From Ignavibacteria bacterium (GTDB lineage Bacteria > Bacteroidota > Ignavibacteria > Ignavibacteriales > Ignavibacteriaceae): a stretch of DNA of 64,000 bases. The notes beneath the pieces were generated by a model, which was given only the letters and a program-made list of their open reading frames with translations, was not told the DNA's origin and made no database searches. Position numbers and translations under genes: made by a program. Shown here one piece after another: positions 52,673-62,977 of the stretch (position 1 is the stretch's first letter; the number at the start of each line of letters is the position of its first letter). The stretch is taken from contig JAUYAB010000079.1 in the NCBI GenBank assembly GCA_030693705.1, positions 28,749 to 92,748 of the forward strand, given 5' to 3'.

Positions 52673-53938
52673 ATGAATATCGAAAGTACTTTAGAAAAAC
52701 TCTATGCTCTCCAAATGTTTGGAATGAAGTTAGGGTTAGAAAATATTCGCAAATTTCTCCAACTCCTCGGAAATCCGCAGAACAACTTAAAATGTTTTCA
52801 TGTTGCCGGCTCAAACGGAAAGGGAAGTACTGCATCATTTATTGCAAGCATTTTACAGACTGCAGGATTTAAAACCGGACTTTATACATCACCCCATTTT
52901 GTAAAATTTAATGAACGCATCCGTATTAACGGAATTGAAATTGAAGATGAATTTATCGCATCGTTTTATAATCAACATGAGCAATTCATTAACGAAAACA
53001 AACTCACTTTTTTTGAAGTTACCACAGCACTCGCATTCACTTATTTTTCAGAAAAAAAAGTTAAGTATGCGGTGATTGAAACCGGTTTAGGCGGTAGGTT
53101 GGATGCAACGAATGTATTGAAACCGCTGGCAGTCGTACTTACTTCAATCAGCCTTGAGCATACGCAATATTTAGGTAACACCATCGAAGAAATAGCTACT
53201 GAAAAAGCTGCGATCATAAAACCAAAATCTAAAGTGTTTCTCGGATTATTACCTGAAAAAGCTGATGAGATTATTCAGCAAAAATGTGAGGAAGTTGATT
53301 GCGAACTTTTTGAACTTGAAGATTTTATCATTGAGCGTGAAACTTATCTGGAACTTTATACAGAAGAGCTTGATATTGATAGATTAGATTCCCCGTTACA
53401 CGGTTACTATCAAAAATATAATGCAGCTTTAGCTACTTTGGCGGTGAATAAAACAATTGGTTTAGAGGATTTGCACGTGTTTGAAAATGGACTGAAACAC
53501 GTAGTGGAGAATACAAAAATTCAAGGCAGGTATGAAATTGTATCAGAGAATCCGAGGATCATTTTTGATTCCGCCCACAACCCGGAAGGAATCGATAGCT
53601 TTCTTTCGGAATTCTTAAAAGAAAAACCAAGATATAAGAAAACTCACCTCCTTTTTGCGGTAATGAAAGACAAAGAAATTGAAGTTATGCTCTCCAAATT
53701 GAAACCGGCGTTTGACGAGATACATTTTACCGATATTCCGTTTGAACGGGCTGAAAAAAAAGAAAATTTGTTAGTGGTAGGAAATAAACTTAATCTGAAT
53801 TCATCAGTGGTAGAGAACCCTACCGAGTATTTTCTTCAGTTTAAAAAGATGATTAATTCCGATGAGTGCCTCATAATCTTGGGCAGCATGTATCTGGTTG
53901 GCGAAATAAAAAAGGGTTTAATTAAAGAAAACACTTGA
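52673..53938 (+). CDS. folC: Folylpolyglutamate synthase / dihydrofolate synthase
   Basis: Adds glutamate to dihydropteroate and to reduced folates, using ATP. The 421-residue Mur-ligase-fold protein has the P-loop HVAGSNGKGSTASF near 43-56, the GLYTSPHFVKFNERI segment near 70-84, the substrate-loop FEVTTALAFTYF, VIETGLGGRLDATNV near 131-145, SISLEHTQYLG, and FDSAHNPEGI near 301-310. It is the third gene of the pyrK-pyrD-folC operon, starting 1 base after pyrD. A 126-bp spacer without obvious terminator follows before rho. Confidence 0.92.
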   Translation: MNIESTLEKLYALQMFGMKLGLENIRKFLQLLGNPQNNLKCFHVAGSNGKGSTASFIASILQTAGFKTGLYTSPHFVKFNERIRINGIEIEDEFIASFYNQHEQFINENKLTFFEVTTALAFTYFSEKKVKYAVIETGLGGRLDATNVLKPLAVVLTSISLEHTQYLGNTIEEIATEKAAIIKPKSKVFLGLLPEKADEIIQQKCEEVDCELFELEDFIIERETYLELYTEELDIDRLDSPLHGYYQKYNAALATLAVNKTIGLEDLHVFENGLKHVVENTKIQGRYEIVSENPRIIFDSAHNPEGIDSFLSEFLKEKPRYKKTHLLFAVMKDKEIEVMLSKLKPAFDEIHFTDIPFERAEKKENLLVVGNKLNLNSSVVENPTEYFLQFKKMINSDECLIILGSMYLVGEIKKGLIKENT

Positions 53939-54064
53939 CAAAGAGAAAAAATAATTGCAATTTTGAATCAACCTCTTAAGCCAATCGATAAATCACTGGT
54001 ACTTAATTAGAAACATATTAATATTTCCAAATTTTAGAACAATAAAAACAATAAGGGTCAAATT

Positions 54065-55318
54065 ATGCCAATGGATATTTCTGAACTGAAATCCAAAAAG
54101 ATCGTAGAATTAAATGATATTGCCAAAGAACTCGGCGTTCAAGGTTATAGCGATCTTCGTAAACAAGAATTAATCTTTAAAATCCTCGAAGCGCAAACCG
54201 GGAAAGACGGTTTAACTTTCTCCAAAGGTGTGTTGGAAGTATTGCCGGACGGATACGGATTCCTCCGTTCTGCGGATTATAATTATCTCCCATCGCCGGA
54301 TGACATTTATGTCTCACCTTCGCAAATTAAAAAGTTTATGCTGCGTACGGGAGATTTTGTAAGCGGTCAAGTCCGTCCTCCAAAAGAAGGGGAACGTTTT
54401 TTTGCTTTACTTAGAGTAGAAGCAGTAAACGGGCTTAGTCCTGATGGAATTAGAGATAGGACTTTGTTCGATAACTTAATCCCGGTATATCCTACCAAGA
54501 AACTTACTCTTGAGTCAGCTCCGGGTGAATATTCGATGAGAATATTAGACCTTCTTGCGCCAATCGGAAAAGGGCAGAGAGGGTTGATCGTCTCTCCTCC
54601 TAAATCTGGTAAAACTATTCTTCTTCAAAAAATCGCAAACTCCATAACAAGAAATCATCCCGAAGTAAAACTGATTATTTTATTGATCGATGAGCGTCCT
54701 GAAGAAGTTACCGATATGGAACGAAGCGTAAAAGCTGAAGTTATTAGCTCCACGTTTGATGAACCTGCTGATCGTCACATCCAAGTTGCGGATATGGTTA
54801 TCGAAAAAGCAAAACGTTTAGTTGAAGCGAATGAAGATGTTGTAATTCTCCTGGATAGTATTACTCGTCTTGCTCGCGCCAATAATATAGTTGTTCCTCA
54901 CTCAGGCAGAATTCTGTCCGGTGGTGTTGACTCAAACGCATTACACAAACCAAAAAGATTTTTCGGCGCTGCTAGAAATACTGAAGACGGCGGAAGTTTA
55001 ACTATCATTGCAACCGCATTAATTGATACCGGCAGTAGAATGGATGACGTTATCTTTGAAGAGTTTAAAGGTACCGGAAATATGGAAGTTGTACTTAATA
55101 GAGATTTAAGCGATAGGAGAATTTTCCCGGCAATCGATGTTAACCGTTCTTCAACAAGACGCGAAGATTTACTGATAAAAGAAGACGATTTAGCCCGCAT
55201 CTGGATTCTTAGAAAAATTTTGAGTGATTTCAATCCTATTGAAGCCATTGAGTTTATGACTTCAAGAATGAGAGGAACCAAAAACAATAAAGAATATTTG
55301 TTGAACATGAACAGTTAA
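54065..55318 (+). CDS. rho: Transcription termination factor Rho
   Basis: The hexameric RNA helicase that ends transcription. The 417-residue protein lacks the long acidic insertions seen in some Bacteroidota Rho proteins. Seen: the Rho N domain (about 5-45, [22 protein letters not shown] in part), the cold-shock-like RNA-binding domain (about 50-125, with [14 protein letters not shown]), Walker A PPKSGKT (family usually PPKAGKT), [28 protein letters not shown] and the arginine-finger region [19 protein letters not shown] (in part: [12 protein letters not shown]). Upstream is a 126-bp leader in which autoregulation could occur. Confidence 0.97.
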   Translation: MPMDISELKSKKIVELNDIAKELGVQGYSDLRKQELIFKILEAQTGKDGLTFSKGVLEVLPDGYGFLRSADYNYLPSPDDIYVSPSQIKKFMLRTGDFVSGQVRPPKEGERFFALLRVEAVNGLSPDGIRDRTLFDNLIPVYPTKKLTLESAPGEYSMRILDLLAPIGKGQRGLIVSPPKSGKTILLQKIANSITRNHPEVKLIILLIDERPEEVTDMERSVKAEVISSTFDEPADRHIQVADMVIEKAKRLVEANEDVVILLDSITRLARANNIVVPHSGRILSGGVDSNALHKPKRFFGAARNTEDGGSLTIIATALIDTGSRMDDVIFEEFKGTGNMEVVLNRDLSDRRIFPAIDVNRSSTRREDLLIKEDDLARIWILRKILSDFNPIEAIEFMTSRMRGTKNNKEYLLNMNS

Positions 55319-55384
55319 TTTGACTTTTCTTAAATGGTAAAAAATCGGAAGGGAAATGTCTCCTTTCTTTTCTGCTGATAACTT

Positions 55385-56611
55385 ATGAATAAAACAATAA
55401 AGATCATTTTATTTTCGATTCTTTCCATCCCACTCTTTGCGCAAAAATTCGAATTAGAACCGCCTTTGCTTTATGAGTACTATTTTTCTCAAAGTGATTC
55501 GAGTCATGGAATATTTCAATTTGTTTACCGGATTAACTACGATAAGCTGTTCTTCATAAAAGATGGTGAAAGCTATTCTGCAAATATCCGCGTTACATTG
55601 GAATTGCAGGATTCTACTACCAACAATATCTTACGAACGAATGGAGATAAACGCATCACCACTTCTTCTTTTGACGAAACTCTTGATAAAGTGAAGTCGG
55701 TTCAAGGTTTACTGAATATCAATCTTGAAAAGAAAAAATATTTTGCCGCGGTTATCCTAACGGATCTTTCTTCTAATAAAGATTTTACTTTTCCGAAATT
55801 CTCCATTGATCTATCCCTAAATCAGCCTATAAATTATGTCGTTTCTTCAATTGATAATCAGAAGTACTATTTGGCAAATCGGAGGAGAACAATTCCGTTT
55901 GCTCCGGCGGCTTATTCGTTAATTTATGAATCTGGTAGAACTTTAACTGCTAACGATTCATTGTGTTTAGGATTCCAGTCTTTGAGTGATTCAGTAACTT
56001 TCTGTTCTTCAAAATCTTTCGACACTTCATTTCTGCTCGAAGAGGATTCATCGGGTATTTACCTGACACCATCCAAAACATCGTTTACCAAAAGTTACTT
56101 GTTTAACGATATCTCTTTAAAACTTCCGGAAGGAAAGTTCAAGATTGATGAACCGAAAAATCAAAAAACTTCCTTCGAAGTAAAATGGTGGAATAAACCT
56201 CTTTCACTTTTAAATTATGAAATATCGTTAAAAGCGTTAAGCATTATTGAATCCAAATCTCTTATCGATTCGTTAAAAGACCTGGGTAATAAATTGGGTT
56301 ATCGTGCTTTTAATCAATTTTGGAAAAAGTACGATCCTACCCCCAATTCTACTTATAACGACTTGATGGAGGAGTTCTATTTGAGAGTTGACTATGCTCA
56401 AAAATCATTCTCAAATTTTGCTACGCCGGATGGAATTCTATCAGATCGTGGTAAGATATATATTAAGTATGGTTCGCCGCTTCAAATTGAAAGATCCACT
56501 TCCGCAAACGGTAAAAATATAGAAGTCTGGTTTTACAAAGGAAGAAGCAAACCCTACTATTTCAGAGACAATCTGGGCAATGGAAGTTTTCAACTGGTAA
56601 AAGAAAGATGA
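55385..56611 (+). CDS. GWxTD-domain-like secreted protein
   Basis: A 408-residue exported protein with a signal peptide (about 1-19, ending LFAQ), beta-rich middle part, and a C-terminal domain with FWKKYDPTPNSTYNDLMEEFYLR (in part: FWKKYDPTPNSTYND), RVDYAQKSFSN, then SDRGKIYIKYGSP near 355-368. This is the GWxTD domain layout found in Bacteroidota and relatives; the name-giving Gly-Trp-x-Thr-Asp is here DGILSD, so two of the signature residues are altered. Function of the family is unknown, though it is often near cell-envelope genes. It overlaps pdxA by ATGA. Confidence 0.75.
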   Translation: MNKTIKIILFSILSIPLFAQKFELEPPLLYEYYFSQSDSSHGIFQFVYRINYDKLFFIKDGESYSANIRVTLELQDSTTNNILRTNGDKRITTSSFDETLDKVKSVQGLLNINLEKKKYFAAVILTDLSSNKDFTFPKFSIDLSLNQPINYVVSSIDNQKYYLANRRRTIPFAPAAYSLIYESGRTLTANDSLCLGFQSLSDSVTFCSSKSFDTSFLLEEDSSGIYLTPSKTSFTKSYLFNDISLKLPEGKFKIDEPKNQKTSFEVKWWNKPLSLLNYEISLKALSIIESKSLIDSLKDLGNKLGYRAFNQFWKKYDPTPNSTYNDLMEEFYLRVDYAQKSFSNFATPDGILSDRGKIYIKYGSPLQIERSTSANGKNIEVWFYKGRSKPYYFRDNLGNGSFQLVKER

Positions 56612-57597
56612 GACTTTTTTTTACTTGCGGCGATTGTAATGGAATTGGACCCGAAATTGTTACCAAAACTCTTGCCTACTTCAGCAAACAAAAAAAGCAC
56701 AAACTTTATTTTGCCGTCCCGAAGAATATTTTTGAAGACGTTCTAAATTTACTTCAACTTGATCTTGAATATGAAGTTGTAAAAAAGATCGAGCAGAGTT
56801 CACCGCTGAAAAACATCATCTCAATTATTAATTTGGGAAAGACAAATGTTGTAAGTGGTAAGCCTACCAAATTATCCGGCGAAGTTGCTTTCAAAGCGTT
56901 GCAAGAATCCTTTCAAGCTGTTGAGAAGAATTTAGCTGATTGCATAATCACTGCCCCAATTTCAAAAGAAGCCTTTTATAAAGCAGGAATTGAATTTCCG
57001 GGGCATACTGAATTATTTGCATCCTGGACAAAGACAGAAAATGTGGTTATGTTTTTCCATTCCGCTAAACTAAAATCGGCTCTCTTGACGATCCATATTC
57101 CATTAAAAACTGTTTCTTTTTCTTTGGATAAAAATCTCATTAGAAAAAAAATTGATATAATTCTGCACACTCTTCGAAGAGATTTTTGCATAGAAAAACC
57201 ACGCATCGCATTATTGGGATTGAATCCTCATGCCGGTGAGAATGGTTTATTGGGAGATGAAGAAAAAAATATCTTCGATCCTTTTGTTGATGAGTATAAA
57301 GAGTTTGTGAAAGGACCGTTTCCAGCCGATGCTTTCTTCGGGATGCATCTTTACAAGGAGTTTGATGTGGTTGTTGGAGCTTACCACGATCAAGCGCTGA
57401 TACCGTTTAAAATGCTTAGTTTTTCTGACGGTGTAAATTTTACTGCCGGATTGCCGATCGTAAGAACTTCTCCCGATCACGGAACTGCTTACGATATTGC
57501 AGGCAAAGGAATTGCTGATCCTTCGAGTATAATACACGCGGCAAAACTTGCAATCCAGATTTGCGAAAACCGGAAGAAATGTGCCGCAATTAATTAA
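56608..57597 (+). CDS. pdxA: 4-hydroxythreonine-4-phosphate dehydrogenase
   Basis: Oxidises 4-phosphohydroxy-L-threonine for pyridoxal-phosphate synthesis in the DXP-dependent route. The 329-residue length fits. Landmarks: TCGDCNGIGPEI near 6-17 (family usually GDPxGIGPE; here Cys replaces Pro), SGKPTKLSGEVAFKAL near 80-95, TAPISKEAFYKAGIEFPGHTE with the metal histidine, NPHAGENGLLG near 198-208, and VVGAYHDQALIPFK with another metal histidine, then TSPDHGTAYDIAGKG. It overlaps the GWxTD gene and the next methyltransferase, so it is inside a compact operon. Confidence 0.93.
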   Translation: MRLFFTCGDCNGIGPEIVTKTLAYFSKQKKHKLYFAVPKNIFEDVLNLLQLDLEYEVVKKIEQSSPLKNIISIINLGKTNVVSGKPTKLSGEVAFKALQESFQAVEKNLADCIITAPISKEAFYKAGIEFPGHTELFASWTKTENVVMFFHSAKLKSALLTIHIPLKTVSFSLDKNLIRKKIDIILHTLRRDFCIEKPRIALLGLNPHAGENGLLGDEEKNIFDPFVDEYKEFVKGPFPADAFFGMHLYKEFDVVVGAYHDQALIPFKMLSFSDGVNFTAGLPIVRTSPDHGTAYDIAGKGIADPSSIIHAAKLAIQICENRKKCAAIN

Positions 57598-58321
57598 AAA
57601 AAATTACACTTCGCTTGCCGCTTTTTATCCTATTCTGATGAGAAATATTGATTACTCTTCGTGGGCAAAATATCTTTTGGATATTATCAATAAGTACAAT
57701 CTTAATGTCCAATCAGTTTTAGAACTTGGTGGAGGAAATGGAAAATTAGCCAAAGTTTTAAGCCGGAAAATTCCAAATTATTTTCTTTCCGATAAATCAC
57801 CATTTCTGCTTGAGAAGAACAAAATTATAAAAAACAGAATTGTCTGCGATATGATCGCCCTCCCATTTCGTCAAGATTTTAATTTTGTCTTTGCAGCATT
57901 TGATACGGTGAATTACTTAACCTCAAAAAAAGGTTTTGCAGATTTGTTGTCGGTAGTTTCAAAAATATTAAAAGAAAACGGAAGTTTTACGTTTGATGTG
58001 AGTTTAGAAAAAAATAGCCTTCCGCACAAAACCGGGAAGAAGAAAAGTTATAATCACTTAGATAAAAAGATAGTCCACCACAGCATTTATAATGAAGTTA
58101 GCAGAATTCATGTTAACGAATTTGCTTTTTATAAAGACGGCAAGTTGATGGAGAAAGAAATTCACAAACAAAAAATATTTCCCTTCGAATTTTATCTTAA
58201 AGAAATTGAAAAGAGTAATTTTTATATTGTTGATTGTTTAGAAGCGTTTGGTTTTAAGAGGGGAAAATCAGATAGTAAACGGGTTCAATTCATCTTGAAA
58301 AAGGTAAATCAAAATGCTTGA
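57581..58321 (+). CDS. Class I SAM-dependent methyltransferase
   Basis: A 246-residue methyltransferase with SAM motif I VLELGGGNGKLAKVL near 46-60, the DKSP step (LSDKSPFL), and a motif-IV-like region FNFVFAAFDTVNYL near 94-107. The substrate is not readable. Start chosen at GTG 57581 with GGAAG 4 bases upstream, which overlaps the pdxA end by 17 bases; a TTG at 57548 would extend further into pdxA and adds residues unlike the family. It overlaps the FtsE-type gene by 8 bases. Confidence 0.72.
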   Translation: MPQLIKKNYTSLAAFYPILMRNIDYSSWAKYLLDIINKYNLNVQSVLELGGGNGKLAKVLSRKIPNYFLSDKSPFLLEKNKIIKNRIVCDMIALPFRQDFNFVFAAFDTVNYLTSKKGFADLLSVVSKILKENGSFTFDVSLEKNSLPHKTGKKKSYNHLDKKIVHHSIYNEVSRIHVNEFAFYKDGKLMEKEIHKQKIFPFEFYLKEIEKSNFYIVDCLEAFGFKRGKSDSKRVQFILKKVNQNA

Positions 58322-58973
58322 ATTTAATGATGTCGGATTTAGTTACGATGGAGATGAAATACTTCGTTCTATTTCATTCGAAATGAGAAATGGTGAATTC
58401 GTTTTCCTGATCGGGAAAAGCGGTTCCGGCAAAAGCACTTTATTGCAGATGATATATTTTAACCTTTTACCGCATTCAGGTGAAATCATTTTCGACACTT
58501 ATAAAACCGGTTCGATAAAAACATCACAGTTGCCGCTGTGCCGTAGAAAAATCGGAATTATTTTCCAGGACTTTAAGTTGATCGAAGACAGGACAATCTA
58601 TGAAAATCTCGCCTTCGTTCTTGAAACCGTAAATACTCCCGCAAAAAAAATTAAAAAAAGAATTACTCAAGTATTGGGAGATGTCGGACTTTCGCATAAA
58701 ATAAAAAGCTTGCCGAAAGAACTTTCCGGAGGAGAGAAACAACGCATTGCAATCGCAAGGGCTATTATTAATGAACCTTTGCTGGTTGTGGCTGATGAGC
58801 CAACCGGAAATTTAGACCCTGAAACTTCTATGGAAATTTTGGAATTGCTTAAAAAAATAAATAATAGGGGAACAGCAATTTTAGTCGCAACGCACAACTA
58901 TGAATTGCTTAAAAAATCCAACGCACGTGTAATTCAACTTGAGAATGGATTAATAAAAGAAGTTAGAAATTAA
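58314..58973 (+). CDS. ABC transporter ATP-binding protein, FtsE type
   Basis: A 219-residue ATPase with Walker A IGKSGSGKSTL near 34-44, Q-loop IIFQDFKLIEDRTIYENLAF near 80-99, signature LSGGEKQRIAIARAI near 139-153, and Walker B LVVADEPTGNLDPE near 157-170. The Q-loop stretch KLIEDRTIYEN is characteristic of FtsE, which with membrane protein FtsX controls cell-wall hydrolases at the division site. No ftsX follows; the next gene is adk on the other strand. It may use an ftsX elsewhere, or belong to a related MacB/LolD-like system. Confidence 0.8.
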   Translation: MLEFNDVGFSYDGDEILRSISFEMRNGEFVFLIGKSGSGKSTLLQMIYFNLLPHSGEIIFDTYKTGSIKTSQLPLCRRKIGIIFQDFKLIEDRTIYENLAFVLETVNTPAKKIKKRITQVLGDVGLSHKIKSLPKELSGGEKQRIAIARAIINEPLLVVADEPTGNLDPETSMEILELLKKINNRGTAILVATHNYELLKKSNARVIQLENGLIKEVRN

Positions 58974-58981
58974 CGAAACGG

Positions 58982-59641
58982 TCACTTTGATGAAAAAGTT
59001 TTTTCAAGTCCTTTTATAATTTCATCTGTAACGTCTTCAATAGAATTCAATCCATTAATTTCAAGTAATTTATTCTCATTTCTATAAAAATTCTTTACCG
59101 GTTTTGTAGAAGATTTAAAAACCTCCAGCCTTGTACGAATCACTTCTTCAGTATCATCTTTGCGCTGGTAAAAACTATTTTCTGCGCCACAAACCGGGCA
59201 ATGAATATCATTTTCAATTTCTGATAATGAAAAGATAGCCTTGCATGATTTGCAGGCTCGGCGTGCGGTAAGTCGTTTTACAACCTCTTCATCATTGGCT
59301 TCAAGGCAGATAAGGGCATAATCGGAGATGTTCAATCTTTTAAATAATCGGTTTAGAGATTCCGCTTGTGCCGTAGTTCTGGGATACCCGTCAAGAATGA
59401 ATCCGTTTTTACAACGTTCTTCTGCGAGCGTTTCACGGATTATTTCAACCATTATATCATCGGGGACTAATTGACCGGCATTCATCAGTTTTTTAGCTTC
59501 CAAGCCCATCGGAGTGCCGTTTTTTGCAGCTTCACGCAAGATATCACCGGTTGAAATATGCGGGATTGAAAATTTATCACTCAAAATTTTGGCTTGAGTT
59601 CCTTTTCCAACACCGGGGGCTCCAAAAAGAATCAGATACAT
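58982..59641 (-). CDS. adk: Adenylate kinase, zinc-LID type
   Basis: Interconverts ATP plus AMP and two ADP. The 219-residue protein has the P-loop GAPGVGKGTQ at 7-16, the AMP-binding HISTGDILREAAKNGTPMG near 28-46, LDGYPRT near 83-89, and the extended LID with four cysteines in a C-x2-C...C-x2-C arrangement (CKSCKAIF..IHCPVCGAE, about 129-155), which binds zinc. DDTEEVIRTRLEVF is the conserved C-terminal part. It is convergent with the FtsE-type gene, 8 bases apart, with no clear terminator between them. Confidence 0.96.
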   Translation of the reverse strand: MYLILFGAPGVGKGTQAKILSDKFSIPHISTGDILREAAKNGTPMGLEAKKLMNAGQLVPDDIMVEIIRETLAEERCKNGFILDGYPRTTAQAESLNRLFKRLNISDYALICLEANDEEVVKRLTARRACKSCKAIFSLSEIENDIHCPVCGAENSFYQRKDDTEEVIRTRLEVFKSSTKPVKNFYRNENKLLEINGLNSIEDVTDEIIKGLEKTFSSK

Positions 59642-59839
59642 TTAATCTCCAATTATTATTAGTAAAATTATCATTATAAATTTTCTTTTGCAAAAAGAAC
59701 ATTAAGCAAGAATATTTAATTCAATGATCAGGTAAATATAAATCAAATTTGTACTACTGTTTTTAATTAAAACTATTTTATTTAATTTAATTACATAAAT
59801 TATCCGTACGGGATGTATCCGATTATTTTCTAAAGAAGT

Positions 59840-62800
59840 ATGAAGAATAGTTGTCTTTTTATTTTAATGTTATTTTTTCAAATCTCCGGATTTTCACAAA
59901 ATCCATTGGTAAAAGTAACGCATCTTTCTCTTGAAGAAGGACTTTCGCAGTCCAACGTCCGGTGTATTCTTCAAGATAAAAACGGCTTTTTGTGGATTGG
60001 AACGCAAGATGGATTAAACCGCTACGACGGGTATAATTTTAAAGTTTTCAAAAACCAACCTGACGATCCATATTCGCTTTCCGCTAATATGATTAACTGC
60101 ATGCTTGAAAATATAGAGGGATCAATTTGGATCGGGACTTTGAATGGATTAAATAAATATGATCAGAGAACCGGTAAATTTACTCATTACTTCAATAAGA
60201 AAGATGATGTAACTGCGCTCCAAGGAAAGTCTGTTTTATCTCTTGCCGAAGATACAAAGGGAAATATTTGGATCGGTACCCATCTTGGCGGACTTATTAG
60301 ATTTAATCCTAAAGATGGAACCACAAAAACATTTATTAATATTCCAAACGACCGGAACAGCATAAGCAATAACAACATTATGGCTTTAGTATTGGATAAA
60401 AATGGGAAATTATGGATCGGTACATTTGGCGGCGGGTTAAATTGCTTTGATGAAAAAACCGGGAGGTTCTATCGTTTTAATCATAATGCGAAAGATATAA
60501 ATTCACTCAGTAATGATTTTGTGAATACTTTTCAAGAAGGTGAAGATGGAAATATTTACCTTGGAACAGCTTCGGGAATGAACTTGCTGAACATTACTTC
60601 CAACAAGATCAGTAATTTAGTTACTAATGCAGCGAACAAAAACATTATTCAGAATGCAAATATTCAATCGATCAGTAAAGATAAAAAGAATAATTTGTGG
60701 ATTGGTACTGAAACAGATGGTTTGCTTTATTTAGACAAACAATCGGGAGAAATCGAAAGATTTACGAGCGAAAAGAATAATTCTTCAGTTTTAAAAGAAA
60801 ATAATATTACCGCTCTTTTTGTAGATGATAATGGAATTATTTGGGCAGGCACGCATTCTGCCGGTTTAACAAAATTGAATAGGTCGAGAAGATTTTTCGA
60901 AAACATTTTTGCTGATAAATCGGGTCTTACGGATGCAAACATCTGGCCTATCTTCGAAGATTCAAAAAACAATATTTGGGTTGGAACAAACGACGGGTTG
61001 AATGTACTTGATAAAAATAACCGGATATTAAAAAAATTCTATTTTTCTCCTTCAAATAGCAATACTATTTCAAATAACCGGATTTGGAGTGTTGCGGAAG
61101 ATCAAAAAGGAAATATTTGGGTGGGAACTCAAAATGGGTTGAACCGGATTCGCTTTTCCCAAAATAAAATTACAAGGTTTCAGTATTCATCGGGAAAGAA
61201 AAGCATTCCTTTCAATCTTATTAAACATGTTTATCCTGATAAAAATGGGGTATTGTGGTTGGGAACCTGGGGCTCAGGTATGATTCGTTTCGATCCATCA
61301 ACGCAAAATTCTAAAGTCTACTTGCATGATTTAGAAAATAAAAATTCAATTAGTGATGATGTTGTTTTTAATATAACTGAAGACAGCAAAGGAATAATGT
61401 GGATTTGTACTTCGAATGGACTAAATAAATTTGATAAAGCCACTGGAAAATTTATCTCGTACGTCCACTCAGCTTCTAACCCGGATGGAATAAAGGCAAA
61501 TGCCGTATATTTTATTCTTGAAGATTCAAATAATAAGTATTGGCTTGCTTCGCACGGTGGCGGGTTAATTCACTTTGATAATTCTAAAGGAACATTTAAG
61601 AGTTTGACTGAAACCGACGGATTACCCAATAATGTCGTCTATGGAATCATACGCGACTCCCGAAATAATTTATGGCTTAGTACAAATAAGGGAATCTCGA
61701 AATATTCACCACAAAAAAATAGTTTCAAAAACTATAACACAAAAGACGGACTACCCAATAATGAATGCAACGCCAGAGCCTTCTGCAAAAGTAGTTCGGG
61801 TAAATTCTACTTTGGCACAATTGACGGGTTAACGTCATTTTATCCCGATAGTCTCTCTGAGAATAAATATGTCCCGAACATTGTAGTTACAGATTTTAAG
61901 ATATTCGACAAAAGTTTAGATTATTTTAATTGTTTTAAAGATGGAGATAACATCGATCTTACCTATAAAGACAATTATTTTTCGTTTGAGTTTGCTGCTC
62001 TTGATTATACCGAACCAGAGAACAACCAGTATGCATATATGCTGCAAGGATTTGACAAAGATTGGATTTATTCCGGAAGTCGGCGGTATGCAGCTTATAC
62101 TCAACTCGATGCGGGGCATTACATTTTTTCTTTACGCGCATCCAATAATAGCGGGGTGTGGAATCAGGAGGGAATAAACATCGCAGTAACAATAGCGCCA
62201 CCGTTTTGGCGCACCTGGTGGTTTAGAACGCTTGCCTTGATAAGTTTCTTATCGATTGTTACGTATATCTTCAAACTGAAGATGGACAAATTGAAACGAC
62301 AAACACAACTTCAGCAAAAATTTTCAAAGCAGTTGATTGAGCTGCAGGAAGCGGAAAAGAAAAGAATTGCTTCTGAATTGCATGATGGTATCGGGCAAAG
62401 TTTATTGATCATCAGCAATAGGGCGCAAATCGGATTAATGGATGAGAATCCTGAGAAGATGAAAGAACAATTGAATTCGATAAATGAAACCGCAGCGGAT
62501 TCAATAAATGAAATTAGGAACATCGCTCATCATCTGCATCCGAATCTTTTAGACAAAATTGGTTTAACAAAAACTTTGCAGTCGATGATCAAAAAATTTG
62601 AAGGATCGTCTTCCGTTTCTTACTCCAGCTCAATCGATGATATAGACAATTTATTCAAAAATGAAAACGAATTAAATATTTATCGGATCGTACAAGAAGG
62701 AATAAATAATATTACCAAACATGCGAATGCTAAAAATGGGATGATCTCTATTCTGAAGGTGGAAAATACCCTCAAAATTCTTATCCGTGATGATGGAAAA

Positions 62801-62977
62801 GGGATCGCAGATGAAAAACTAAAAAATTATTTAACTTCATCCGAAGGATTCGGTTTAAGAAATTTGAAGGAACGGGTAAAATATATGAATGGTAAAATAG
62901 CAATCTCTTCACAACTTAATAATGGAACAACAATTTCAATCATTATCCCGATAAATGAACATGGAAAAGAAAATTAA
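59840..62977 (+). CDS. Sensor histidine kinase with two-component-regulator propellers and Y_Y_Y domain
   Basis: A 1045-residue membrane sensor. Signal peptide about 1-18 (ISGFSQ); then about fourteen propeller repeats of the type NGFLWIGTQDGLNRYDG, forming two periplasmic beta-propellers (about 25-660); a Y_Y_Y beta-sandwich (about 690-785); one membrane helix (about 796-815, TLALISFLSIVTYIF); a coiled linker; a HisKA_3 dimerisation domain with phospho-acceptor H848 in ASELHDGIGQSL; and a HATPase domain (about 920-1040) with DDGKGI and GFGLRNLKERV. NarL/DegS-type kinases of this class pair with LuxR-type regulators, and one follows directly, overlapping its end. Confidence 0.93.
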   Translation: MKNSCLFILMLFFQISGFSQNPLVKVTHLSLEEGLSQSNVRCILQDKNGFLWIGTQDGLNRYDGYNFKVFKNQPDDPYSLSANMINCMLENIEGSIWIGTLNGLNKYDQRTGKFTHYFNKKDDVTALQGKSVLSLAEDTKGNIWIGTHLGGLIRFNPKDGTTKTFINIPNDRNSISNNNIMALVLDKNGKLWIGTFGGGLNCFDEKTGRFYRFNHNAKDINSLSNDFVNTFQEGEDGNIYLGTASGMNLLNITSNKISNLVTNAANKNIIQNANIQSISKDKKNNLWIGTETDGLLYLDKQSGEIERFTSEKNNSSVLKENNITALFVDDNGIIWAGTHSAGLTKLNRSRRFFENIFADKSGLTDANIWPIFEDSKNNIWVGTNDGLNVLDKNNRILKKFYFSPSNSNTISNNRIWSVAEDQKGNIWVGTQNGLNRIRFSQNKITRFQYSSGKKSIPFNLIKHVYPDKNGVLWLGTWGSGMIRFDPSTQNSKVYLHDLENKNSISDDVVFNITEDSKGIMWICTSNGLNKFDKATGKFISYVHSASNPDGIKANAVYFILEDSNNKYWLASHGGGLIHFDNSKGTFKSLTETDGLPNNVVYGIIRDSRNNLWLSTNKGISKYSPQKNSFKNYNTKDGLPNNECNARAFCKSSSGKFYFGTIDGLTSFYPDSLSENKYVPNIVVTDFKIFDKSLDYFNCFKDGDNIDLTYKDNYFSFEFAALDYTEPENNQYAYMLQGFDKDWIYSGSRRYAAYTQLDAGHYIFSLRASNNSGVWNQEGINIAVTIAPPFWRTWWFRTLALISFLSIVTYIFKLKMDKLKRQTQLQQKFSKQLIELQEAEKKRIASELHDGIGQSLLIISNRAQIGLMDENPEKMKEQLNSINETAADSINEIRNIAHHLHPNLLDKIGLTKTLQSMIKKFEGSSSVSYSSSIDDIDNLFKNENELNIYRIVQEGINNITKHANAKNGMISILKVENTLKILIRDDGKGIADEKLKNYLTSSEGFGLRNLKERVKYMNGKIAISSQLNNGTTISIIIPINEHGKEN

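Noticed and set aside
53935..53960. TTGACA at the end of folC as a -35 box for rho
   Set aside because: No matching -10 box at suitable spacing, and promoter consensus in this lineage probably differs.
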